Source: Botryosphaeria dothidea (lineage: Eukaryota; Ascomycota; Dothideomycetes; Botryosphaeriales; Botryosphaeriaceae). Taken from it: DNA of 64,000 bases. The stretch spans positions 2,232,001 through 2,296,000 of the forward strand of contig WWBZ02000016.1 of the NCBI GenBank assembly GCA_011503125.2. The letters are read 5' to 3'. Under the pieces are notes generated by a model. The model made no database searches. It was not told the DNA's origin and saw nothing but the letters and a program-made list of their open reading frames with translations. A program made the position numbers and the translations under genes. Of this stretch, positions 11,532-22,266 are shown in pieces. Positions within the stretch are counted from its first letter, which is position 1. Each line of letters begins with the position of its first letter.

Positions 11532-12764
11532 ATGGCGAAAAAGCGCACCCTGGACAGCCTCTTCAGGCCCTTGTCGCAGTCGAAGGTCGCACAAGAACAA
11601 CAACCTCAGCATTGCAACAACATCACCAACAAGAAACCACGCGTCCATCCCAGCCCACAGAGCCTCGCGCTGCCCTCCGATGGCCCACCCTCCACCCACC
11701 TCGCGTATCCCTTCCCCATATCCCGTCTCCCCACCTCCATCCGCTCCACTCTCAGCCCGTCATCGTCCAATCAAACCCCCGAAACCAACACCAACACCAA
11801 TATTTCCCCAACATCCTTGGCTGTCTCTCCCATTCCCACCTCCGCCACAGCCTGCCCCGCCTCAATTGGCCGGCCTATAGACGACCAACCCAACCTCGAC
11901 CTCGTCTACTTCGAGCCCTTCATCCCCCGGCCCTCTGCAAATGCCCTCTTCACCTTCCTTCGATCCTCTCTGCCCTTCTACCGCGTCCGCTACCAAATCA
12001 AGCGCGGCGGCATCGACACCCAGATCAACACGCCGCGCTTCACCACCGTCTTCGGCGTCGACGAGACCTCCGCCTTCGACGCCCTCTCCGGCGCCGTGGT
12101 CGAGCGCGCGACGGGCAGGACCGTCCCCAAGGACCGGTACGGGCGCGCGCCGCGGCCGCTGCCGGCGTGTTTGGATGCGCTGAGGGTCGCCGTGGAGCGC
12201 GAGACCGGGGAGCGGTTTAATTTCTGTCTGGTGAACTATTACGCCAGCGGCGAGGACAGCATCTCGTACCACAGCGACGACGAGCGCTTTTTAGGGATCG
12301 ATCCCGCGATTGCGTCGTTGTCTCTAGGGGCGAGGCGTGATTTCTGCATGAAGAGGAAGCCGCCGCCGCCGAATGCTTCTGCTAAGGCTGGTGGAGCTGG
12401 TGCTGGTGGCGGTGCGGGGGAAGCGAGCAAGCCTTTGAAATTGCCGCTTGGGTCGGGGGATATGGTGTTGATGAGAGGGAAGACGCAGGCAAACTGGCTA
12501 CATAGCGTGCCGAAGAGGAAGGGTGGGGAGAGCGGGAGGGGGAGGATTAACATCACGTTCAGGCGGGCGATGGTGAGAGGCGGTACGGAGAATTATTACC
12601 AATATAACGTCGGTGATGGGCCGGTTTATAGGTGGGACGAGGCAAAGGGGGAAATGATGGTTTGGGAGCAGGTGAAAGAGGAGCCCGAACAGGGTGGAGA
12701 TGAGAAGATCGAGCTGGACATAAAAGAGACTGAGGATGACTTGAAAGTGGAGGGCGAGGTATAG
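11532..12764 (+). CDS. AlkB-family Fe(II)/2-oxoglutarate dioxygenase (ALKBH2/3-like)
   Basis: Single exon, 410 residues from the ATG at 11532. A disordered Ser/Thr/Pro-rich N-terminal part (1-115) precedes the catalytic domain. The substrate-lid region reads LPFYRVRYQIKRGG and INTPRFTTVFGVDE, typical of fungal AlkB homologues that repair alkylated bases. The iron ligands are H247 and D249 (YHSDDE) and H324 (NWLHSVP). The 2-oxoglutarate-binding RxNxxxR is R338-N340-R344 (RINITFR). A Gly/Ala-rich insert at about 283-300 separates two core strands. The expected reaction is oxidative demethylation of 1-methyladenine and 3-methylcytosine, probably in the nucleus. The extreme N-terminus (KKRTLDSLFRP) resembles a degenerate PCNA-interacting peptide. 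Confidence 0.9.
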   Translation: MAKKRTLDSLFRPLSQSKVAQEQQPQHCNNITNKKPRVHPSPQSLALPSDGPPSTHLAYPFPISRLPTSIRSTLSPSSSNQTPETNTNTNISPTSLAVSPIPTSATACPASIGRPIDDQPNLDLVYFEPFIPRPSANALFTFLRSSLPFYRVRYQIKRGGIDTQINTPRFTTVFGVDETSAFDALSGAVVERATGRTVPKDRYGRAPRPLPACLDALRVAVERETGERFNFCLVNYYASGEDSISYHSDDERFLGIDPAIASLSLGARRDFCMKRKPPPPNASAKAGGAGAGGGAGEASKPLKLPLGSGDMVLMRGKTQANWLHSVPKRKGGESGRGRINITFRRAMVRGGTENYYQYNVGDGPVYRWDEAKGEMMVWEQVKEEPEQGGDEKIELDIKETEDDLKVEGEV

Positions 12765-15700
12765 AGAAACATTCCCAATACATCAACATAGGGGATCGAG
12801 TGTTGTAGACCCATATACATCAATGCAACTGATCGGATGTGAATCCCACATTGATTAATACACCTACTTCGGAACCTGTGAAGTTACAAATCAAACTCAC
12901 TGCATTAATTCATACATGAATCTTATAGTTACTTCCGATGCAACCAGAAGCGTCAGATACTTCAGTAAGTCATAGTTTACTACAATGGTGCTTTAGGCAC
13001 GGAGGGAAAGGAAAGAGCAGAAGGGAGAATAGGCAAAACCCGCCAAAATGCCTCATCCTACTCAATCAATATCCCTCCATTGTATGCATTGCTAACCAAT
13101 GTATCCCACTTTATCCTGGTATACTGCAACTCATAAACTAAGTGAGAAGTTTCCGGTATCGACGATTGTACCTTTGGTTTGCGCAGGGGGGAAATGGCGC
13201 CTTTCGTTTGATCATCTGCATCTTTAGATGAGGATGCAGGTAAAAATGGGAAATGGTTGCAGGGAAGAGTCCACCCGAACGGCTAAATGGGGCGCATTAC
13301 CGAGCTCTTTCCATGCGGTCAATTAACTAAAGATAGGTATTATCATTGATATCTCATCTACGAACGAGGTGCGATGAGTAGTCGACAGTCTTGCCGTAGA
13401 TTTGGTGAGACCAACAAACGGCACATCTTAGCTGGGTGCATGACTACCATCACTCAATGTATGAGAGGATTCGACAAACGAAAGAAAGATAAGGATAGAA
13501 TGAGCACTATTGAGTGGTATAGAGAGCGAATATCCGTTCAAGAGGACCGATGCAGCCTTTTACCGGCCCTTAATTTACTAACATGCACGTTGTTATCATT
13601 TGAAGCTTTAGGTGAGGGCGCTAGGCAGATATACAGGAGCAAATTCATATGTACACTCTGCATATCCATGCAAACCGTATTCGAAGGAATGTAGACGCGA
13701 ATATGGTGTTGCCGGGCTGATGGTCTGCAGCAGTTATTCACCGACACTGGGATTTCGAATAATTGAGCGACGCGTGTGCACTGCGCCCGCGGCCAGAATA
13801 ACTTCGCGGCGGGCGGTGATGTTGCGACGCGGCGAGGAGGCGTCGGTGGCGCATTTGGTGGGCAATAGATGAGAACTCGAAGATATTATGTTGTTGATCG
13901 TTCTGAACGATCTGACTAGCTAACTGACTAGCTAACTGACTACCTAATGTCCGTGACCACCTTTTTGGGGTCGTCATGTGACACATTCGATGCCATTGAT
14001 GTGTATGGAGGGGAAGGGGTTGGATGCCGCTGTTTTCTGCTTCTGCTCCTTGGGAGGCTGGAGTACAAGAAGCATAGGGAGGCTACCTCTAATGTTCAGG
14101 GTCGGAATCAAATGGCAGCATCTTCAGCCTTATACCAGTGCAATCGATACAAGCTGAGGAAGAGGACGAGAAATCAAGACAATCGCCCTAGGACGTCAGA
14201 AGGTAGCCAGTTCATTCGCCACGATGGCATGACTATCGTCGCGCAATTCTACGAAATCTGAAGCGCAGAGCCGAGCAACACGGAAAGCGGAGAGTGGAAG
14301 GGAACAAATATGTGGAAGCTTTGGCAGCACGACCTGGCAGAGGGGGTCCACGGTTTTGTGAATTGGATCAATGAGATCCACCGCTGGGGCAAGCCGAGAG
14401 AGTGCTAGCACCTACTCCATGCGTAGGAAATTGAAGCATTCATCCGGATGCAAGTGGTCAGGGATGCTGATCACATTCGCGTATGGACGAATACTTCAGC
14501 TCCCCATATAGAGGGTACGTTGCAACTCTTACGGAATCGACCTTGTATGAACTTCCGGGAGACTCAATGCAACGCGAGCGATTTAGCTAGTTCGAAAGAC
14601 AGTGCATTTCGAGGTTAGCATTTAGTGCCAGAGCACGTGACTTACAGTAGTGTATGATGGAACCGGTGAGGGGAAGAATGATATCATAAAGTCAATGCCG
14701 GCCGATAGCGTTGTGTAGGCGCAAGAGGCGCAGCATGCGGCAATGACTTATCCACGGAGTCGCTAGCGAGGGTCGTTTAATACTCATGAAAGACTTGTGC
14801 GTAGGAAGAGGCTGCTGCTTTTCAAGTCGCCTGGGGGCGGCCCAAAAGATGCGTCACTCGGCGGTCGCTTAGAGAAGATAGGTCGCGATAAAATGGTGGA
14901 TTCTGCTTTTTTTCTTTTCACGTGTGGTATGATCATAAGATTGCAGGGCTCAGGATGAGGGGCGCGGTTGGATCGACTATTCAGCGGGCGGCGGTTGGTT
15001 AGCTCGACGTATCGGTCAGCAAACTAAGCGGCTGAGTAAGAGCGAGGCTCAGAGAAGGTTTCGGCTCGATGATGGACTATGTCAGAGGTACGGGCGACGA
15101 TAGCGAGGGGTGAAGACGAGACGGCGGTTCAGGCAACGACGGCGGGGGCCTGAGGCGATGACATCGTGCGAGGGAAAAGCTCAGCGCGGAGTTAGGAGAT
15201 TAGCGCATAGAGATCGCGTTTGCGGTCCAAGGCTGTGCATCTATAGCTCCAGGTCAATAGGGGCCTATGAGTCACATATGCGTGAAGATAGTGAAGGAAT
15301 AGGCCTGGGAGGGCTTAGGACGGCGTAGGGAAGACGACTGACCTGGTCTTGGCGTAGGCGGCGGAGGCGCTTGTTGTGAAGATAGCAGACGGCACGCTGC
15401 TCCTCCAGGCCTGATCCAACCCTCTCCACCTCCAGTCGCGACTGCCAACCCCGCTGCGCGCGACCCCGACAACCACCATCGCCCCGCGCCCTGTCCAGTG
15501 TGTGTCACTGCCTTCGTCGTATGCGACCCGCGCGCCTGTCTTCCACGCTTATCGGAGAATCGTCGAGGTGAGTGCTGCCGTGTGCCGAGCGACATCACAG
15601 GCCGGGTCGACGTCAAAGCCAGAGCGAGGGCGCCGCACTATTTCAACTTGCTCCCCCTCCGTGCCCAATTGTGCGAGTCGCCGTCGCTGACATTGTTTCT

Positions 15701-16350
15701 TGAGCTTGACAGAGCAAGCCCCGCCCTCTGCGTCCCGCGCCAGCCCTCCGCGACGCCTCTGGAGTTACTGCGGCGTTAAGCCCTCACTCGACCGAAGCCC
15801 TCCACCGTCCACTCCGCGCGCCATTCGACCTCGAGTAGCCGTCAGCGACCCCTGCGCTTGTCATTTCGGATAAGAACATACCGTTGCGACCCTGCGATCC
15901 ACCAGCGCGCGTCAGCAAGAGAGGTCACTACCGTCCTGGGACACCGTCTGGAAGCCAAGGACGAACTGGTGCTGTCGAGGGGCTGCGTGCATATCAGGCA
16001 GTCTCCCTGACGCGGCCTCTTGGACCTGCTATACTTAAAGGATCCGTCTGACTCTCGGCGTGGACTTAAGCCATCTCCGTCCTCAACTCCGCTTTTGCGC
16101 AACCAATAGCTCTATCCTTCCTGCCTAAGCCCTTGTTGCCAGGCACCCGTGAGCCCTCCACTTCAACAGGGCAGTTTGAGCTCTGCGTCGCGCCCTAGCA
16201 ATTACCAAAGAAACTGGGTATTTTTGCTTGGCCCGTTGATCGAGTCTTTGCTTCTCCCCACCCATCCCTCCGATCCCCAAACCCACTTCCTTCTCTCCCT
16301 CGGACTTTACGCGCTCGGCAATCCTTTCCTCCGTTCTCTTACAGTCCAAC
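12765..16350. other. 3.6 kb gene-free tract
   Basis: AT-richer than its neighbours from 12.8 to about 15 kb, with only short open frames. A tandem repeat with unit CTGACTAGCTAA (almost three copies) lies at 13912-13946. From about 15.4 kb the sequence becomes CT-rich and leads into the regulator gene at 16351, consistent with a long promoter/5' leader. No transposon ORF, terminal repeat or RNA gene was recognised. Confidence 0.5.
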
Positions 16351-19295
16351 ATGACGCCCACTCCGCCTTCTGCGTCCTCGTCCAATTCTGGCCAATCTCC
16401 AGATGGCCAGTTCCGCGTTGTTCGAAAGAGGAATAGGGTGCCCCTCTCATGTGCACCCTGTAGACACAGGAAGTGAGTGCTCGCTCACATAATGAGACCG
16501 TGCCATTACTAACCACTTTTTTCAGGCTCAAGTGCAACCGCGGGCACCCTTGCGACAACTGCACCAAACGAGGTGATAATGCCTCCTGCACATATGCAAC
16601 TCCTGGGAGTCGCAAGAAGAGCTCATCCACTCACAGCGCCATGACTTCTCCCGATGACATGCAAAACCGTATTGACCGCCTTGAAGGCCTGGTTCTGTCT
16701 CTCATGACAAACGGCTCTCAGTCGGCTGGCCCGGCTGCCGCCGCCGCCGCCATTGCCAGCATGAACCTCCCTTCCAACCCCCAGAGCCATCAAGGCAGTA
16801 TCAGCAGCAGCAGCACTACTATGGATGCCACTCTCGAGGTCGATGCGCCCGAGCCTATCAAAGAAGAGCAAGGGAGTACAGCTCACGATGACAGCGACGT
16901 TGAACAGGTAGCTAAGTCCATTGGAGTGATGAAGGTGGACAACAACAAAACTATTTTTGCCTCGGAGGCCCACTGGTATGCCATCTTGGGCGAGGTACGT
17001 CACCCTTTCGTCGTTAATACTGCACTCTTCTGTAGCTTACACTGCATGCAGATCGCCGAGGTGAAGACCTACTTCAACGAACACAAGAAGCAGTACGAGG
17101 AGCAGCTCCGTAGGCATCAAACAGCGTACACGGATGAAATAAGTCCCGGCACTGCTTTTCTGTTTGGTTCTGTGCAGCCGGCGGAAAAGTCGGAACTCAT
17201 GGCTGCTTTTCCGACAAAAATAGTCGCGGATTTGTTGATCACTCGATACTTCAATGTTTACGACCCCGGTTTCCGTAAGTTCATTCTACAACTTCTGATA
17301 GGTTGCTGAAGTTGACTCTGTCAGACATAATCCATGGACCAACTTTTCAGAGGCAGGTTGGTTGTCCTTGAATCCGCTTTGCATGGTTTGTTCGAGACTG
17401 ACTCTATGGATAGTACGACCAACATTGGTTGAACCCTGACGATACTCCAGTAATTTGGCTGGGTATGGCATATGCCATGATGTGTATTGCCCTTCAGTCC
17501 TACCACCGGGCAGGTGACGAGCCTCCGGAGTACCGTGGAAAGACTTGGGACATGTCTAGCGAGTACAGGAGACGTTGTGCCCAATGCCTCCTCAAGGCTG
17601 ACATCACGGCACCCGTGGCGAATATGCTGGAAACGCTTATTCTTCATGTGCAGGCCGAATACGCTCGGAGCAGAGATGCTGAGGTTGGTGTTTTAGTCAG
17701 CTGGACAATCATCGTTCGATTAGCGATGCGTATGGGTTATCACAGAGACCCTGCACCCTACCGAGCACTGTCTCCATTCAATGGGGAGATGCGGCGACGG
17801 GTTTGGTGTGTTGTGAGGAAGATGGACCTTCTGTTCTCCCATCAGAGTGGCCAACCGCCTATGATCAGAGCTACAGATACCAGTACCGAGCTGCCGCGGA
17901 ATATCTATGACGACGAACTCTACGAAGAGATGAAGTCGCTCCCGTCCTCGAGGTCAATGACAGAGGCCACGCCCTGCTCGTACATGATCACGAAAGCCCG
18001 CCTAGTCTATGCCTTCTCCGAAGTTGTGGAAAGGTCGCAGGTTCTCAGCTGCACATCATACGATGGAATCACGAAACTGGACCAGCGACTGCGCGAAATC
18101 CATGCGGATACGCCCCCTCATCTCCAAATGCGGTCGATGGAGGAATCGGCAAGGGACCCCGCAACGTTGATTATGCAGCGCTTCAGCTTGGAGCTGCTAT
18201 ATCTGAAGGCACAGATCGTTCTCCACAAGAAATTCCTTGGTCCGTCGCGCGAGAACGCCAGATACGCTTATTCCCGCCGTACTTGTATCGATGCCTCGAT
18301 GGCTATGCTTCGGCACCAGGCCACGATTCACCGCGAGTTACAGCCCACTGGTCGCCTACGGACAGTCAAGTGGTTCATTACATCCCTGACGATGAACGAT
18401 TTCCTCGTGGCTGCAATGGTCATTGCTCTTGACCTCTACCACATGAACGAGCAAGAGCGTGCAGGTCGTCCACAAACAGGTGATCCCTATGGCTACCCGC
18501 ATAACCGACGTGATGAGATGTATGCGGCCCTTGAGCGCGCTATTCCCATCTGGAATGAGCAACAGAATGGTTCGATGGAGGCATACAAAGCGCACACCGC
18601 ATTGAGCGTAATGTTGAATACGCTCAAGTCAAACCAATCTGCCAGAGCGCCGAACTTTGCTGCGGCAGCGGCATATCCTGCTACTGCCAATATCCCGGAT
18701 GATGCGAACGTCGCGCCAGAGCATTCGGCAGCCATGACACTCGGAATGCTCAGCACTGGCGCATTAACTCCCAACAGTTCGAACATGTTTGACAACAGAC
18801 CTGCTTACCCTGCTTCCATGGGCAACATTTTGAACGATCCAATTCCTCCTGTGTCATCTGGAAGTGGTCTGACTCCGCAATACGCGGGCCTTTCTTCTAG
18901 TGGAGAAAACAATGGTCCCATTTCCGCCGCCAGTCCATTCTCTCAGATGTTCGGTGCTTCGAACATGTCCTTACAGGGTATTGACATGCCATCCACTAAC
19001 CTTGACTGGGTGAGTATCACTAACGAGATCATATCCACACTTTCCTATGCTAACGATCTCACAGGATGCGTGGGATTCGTATGTTCAAGGCACGGCTATG
19101 GACCCTTCGAACCCCATGTGGCCCGTGAGTATGTCTGACTTGATGACCGACGCAAACGGAATACCACAGCAGCAACAAACGTCCCCTACTGGATCCCAGC
19201 AACAGCAGCAACAACAACAGATCAATCCTGCATTTATGGCTGGCGGAAGCGTTTTCATGGGTAACGGTACACCAGAGAGGAACACAATGATGTAG
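16351..19295 (+). CDS. Zn2Cys6 transcription factor with fungal-specific TF domain
   Basis: Six exons: 16351-16472, 16526-16994, 17052-17274, 17326-1 (17325)-17356, 17414-19009 and 19065-19295, giving 890 residues; exon 4 is 17325-17356, only 32 nt. All junctions keep frame and introns are 50-57 nt with clear branch sites (TTACTAAC, GCTAACG). The DNA-binding cluster is C34-x2-C37-x6-C44-x5-C50-x2-C53-x8-C62 and is itself split by intron 1. The middle region (about 255-560, including GFHIIHGPTFQRQ and MRMGYHRDP) is the fungal-specific TF regulatory domain (PF04082). The C-terminus is low-complexity with a Gln-rich end. Intron 2 (57 nt) has no stop in frame, so retention would add 19 residues. 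The target pathway cannot be inferred; neighbours are unrelated. Confidence 0.92.
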
Positions 19296-20076
19296 AAAAG
19301 AGGCGGCAGGCGTATCTGAGTGTTTCATGATTCCATTCGCTGGGCGTTTTAGCGACGGCTCTCTATACCACTTGGAGCATAAACCACTGACGGGCACCGG
19401 CGGGACGGGATCATTCGCTAAGGTTTGCGATGGAGTATTTGCTGTTCGTGACTTTCGCTCAGGCGAGGCAACGCCTGGATGGGGGCGATTTTCGAAAACG
19501 GGTGTGCAAGATGTATCCGTTGCTCTGGGCAAGTAAAATATGAGGCATATGGGGAAGTGCCTAAAAATCATTCATTTTTCAGAAGTGGAATTAACTTGAT
19601 CTGCCGGAATGGCAATTTCGCACGGCGGTCTGTTTATACTTCATCAAATTCTTCACTCAAACATTTCTCCATCATTAATATCTGGGCACCTTCATTGAGC
19701 ATAGGACTAGCTTGAAATGTTTTAAGGTCGAGGGTGGGCTAGTCGAGGACAATCCAATATCCAGCAGCCGCTCTGCAAAAATTAATCTCAAACCGTCCGT
19801 GAGATGATGGGATCCGCTGCCAGAGACCGACCAAACCCAGGCGAGGGCCTTCATTGCCCAGTCCCATCTATCCAACACCCAAACCAATCTGCTGACAGCG
19901 TGGGCACTGGCAAAAAGCATGATCGTCCTGCACCAAAACAGCTGGCAGGCTGCATTCATTGGCGTCTGGCTTGCATATGTAGGTGTTTGAACAGTGTTCG
20001 TTCGTTGTTGCCTACGGAACGGTTAGCCTGTTACAATTAATTTTTTTTTGGGGGGGAAGAGAGAGAAAGAACGGTT
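19296..20076. other. intergenic, convergent 3' flanks
   Basis: Lies between the regulator (+) and the small secreted protein gene (-). No gene seen. A homopolymer block (nine T then a run of G) at 20041-20056 sits just past the stop of the secreted-protein model. Confidence 0.5.
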
Positions 20077-20654
20077 TTAAGAAGCAAGATACGGAGGGGG
20101 TTTGGGGAATTTGTGAAAAGCGACGTTCACAAAAACGAGCCACCCAGCTGGTTTGACTACTAATGAAGTGATAGAGTAGAAACATATATTCCAACAAAAT
20201 GATGTGGAACAAGGAAACACAACTTACATAACGTTCGACATCCAGGAAGCTCAATGTGGTTGCACGTGCCTTGTAGATTACCAGCAAAAGAGGGCGCATC
20301 TCCAGGATTTGCGCCGTTGTCGATGTGCTCCTGCGGATCGCTGCAACGGGACTGACAAAAGGTGTCAGTCCGAGCACTGTAGATGCGCAAGACACGATGA
20401 AGTAAGCAGCTCCGATTCATGGTATGGTTCGTGTTCGTGTCCCGGGATTCGCCTTTTCGGGGCCGATAGAAGACTCCACTTACGTATGGGAAGCTGGACA
20501 TGTCCGGAAGGGTCAGAGCGCCTCTGTTGATCTTGTATTGTTGTGGAGAAGGCGGTTGCTGCGGTCGGCCGAAAAGAGGAAGAGTGTCGCGTTGCGGACG
20601 GCCGGAAGCAACGGCAATGATGGAGAAGACGACAAGAGATGCGGAATTCTCCAT
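20077..20654 (-). CDS. putative small secreted Cys-containing protein
   Basis: Proposed three exons: 20654-20484, 20351-20228 and 20159-20077, total 125 residues. The start at 20654 gives a hydrophobic leader (MENSASLVVFSIIAVASG) with a likely cleavage near residue 18. Exon 1 ends at a strong GTAAGT donor; exon 2 begins after TTTTGTCAG with a CTGAC branch site, restoring frame. Exon 2 carries three Cys (SRCSDPQ, GTCNH, PGC). The third exon follows a second GTAAGT donor and has a tandem acceptor (TTAGTAG). If that last intron is retained, the frame instead ends at 20160 with two more Cys (LCKLC). No family recognised. The model is plausible but rests on splice signals and the leader only. Confidence 0.42.
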
Positions 20655-22266
20655 CGTTATTGAGAGAAGGTTTGTTCTTACTCGTGGTGGAAATTTCCGG
20701 GTAGTTGATTTTGAAAGCCACGTCTTGCGCACGCGCTTTGAATACATGCATGTGTGAAATGGTCCGGAGAAAGAAATGGAACCGAAAATACCATGGCCGA
20801 ACAGCAGGAATACGACTTTCTCAGGTTGAAGAACACAGTATTGATGTCCCAGCGTAGTTACTACGAACGGTTTCTACTAGCATCAATTTCCGATGTAAAC
20901 GGGCCTGCGACTCAGCTGCTTTGGGCCTTAATTTGTAGTAAATTCAATCATGCCATGCCCCACGAAGAGCTGCAATAACCTTGAGCTGGGGTCTGGACCA
21001 TAGACTAAATCGAAATGCTGTTTGAAAAGCAGCCATACGACATGCGAGGTCGAGGTACTGCCGCGATCGAATTTCCATGGTCAGATGGTGTTCCTGCATG
21101 TCATGCCCGAGTGAGCAGTGAGGTTAACCTCATTAAGCTTGTAATGACGTACCTACACTATTAAAAAAAGCATCAAGGCTTCCGCCACAGCCGATCGATG
21201 CGGGTCGGCCGGTCTCCGCCGGGAAGATCGCGCGTTCTCGCCCACTTGCTCCAATGGCCACATCTCATGTATGAAGGCACCTGACTGTTGCCGTACCAAT
21301 AGCGGGAAGAGGACTTACTAATCCTGCCGCCGAACAGACATCCAGACCTACACATTATATAAGTGCGGGGGAAATGGAAGGGACTATGAAACGAACAGAG
21401 ACTCAGAGAGGCTTTGAGTAAGATTGGCTTGCCCAGCAAAGTACTTCCGGTAGATCTCCTTCGTCGATGTCGCCGGATAGCACTCATCATCCGATGCGGA
21501 TAACTTGGCCTTTGAAGGGTCAACAGATGGCCGATCGTTCGATTTGCGCTTCTTTTTGACTACGGTAATACTGTTCTGGAGGTCTCTGAATCATATAGAC
21601 GACTTTTCCAAACAGCTTCATTCAGACGAATGCCTCAGTCTCCTCACTTGCTTCCCCTCTTGTTGCAATACTTTGGAGCTGACGCTGCAAGGAGTCATGA
21701 AAATTTTGGGATTGAAGTCGACATGCATCTTAGCGAGGCAACTAAGAAGCCTAGACATGATATTAGAATTAATTCTAATGCTATAGCAATCCTGAACGTG
21801 GAACATACACAAAGTATGCGCTGCATAAAGTTTATTGGTTGTCGGATCATACACTGTCAGCATACCAGCTAAGCAATTTTACGACCTCTCGACGCACTCC
21901 TCTCATGAGGTCTTTCGGTCACAGCTGACAAAACTTAGTCAGCTACATTCCCACCCCCTTCCATTATCCGCGATGGAAGTCACGAACAAGGCCAGGGGAA
22001 GCCAAAGTTCGCCAAGATAAGGCTGACTCTTTCATGTCCAGCAATGGCAGACGTCGCCGCCTTGTTCCTTCACCAAATGCCCTCTACGTCTTCGTCCACA
22101 GTCTCCCTTGGTATGTGAGGATCGCGCACTTTCAGCACGCCTGTGATCAGCTAAGCGCGGAAAGGAACAGCAGTACTTGCTCCCTTGCGATAGGCAAGCG
22201 TTACCACGTCCAGGGAGGAACTCTTTTTTTTTTCGGAGAATATCAAAGTCAAACAGCGCAAAGCCT
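20655..22266. other. intergenic
   Basis: AT-richer sequence without a convincing gene. It includes the promoter of the small secreted protein gene on the left and the 3' flank of the coiled-coil gene on the right. Short open frames at 21.2-22.0 kb lack codon or motif support. Confidence 0.5.
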
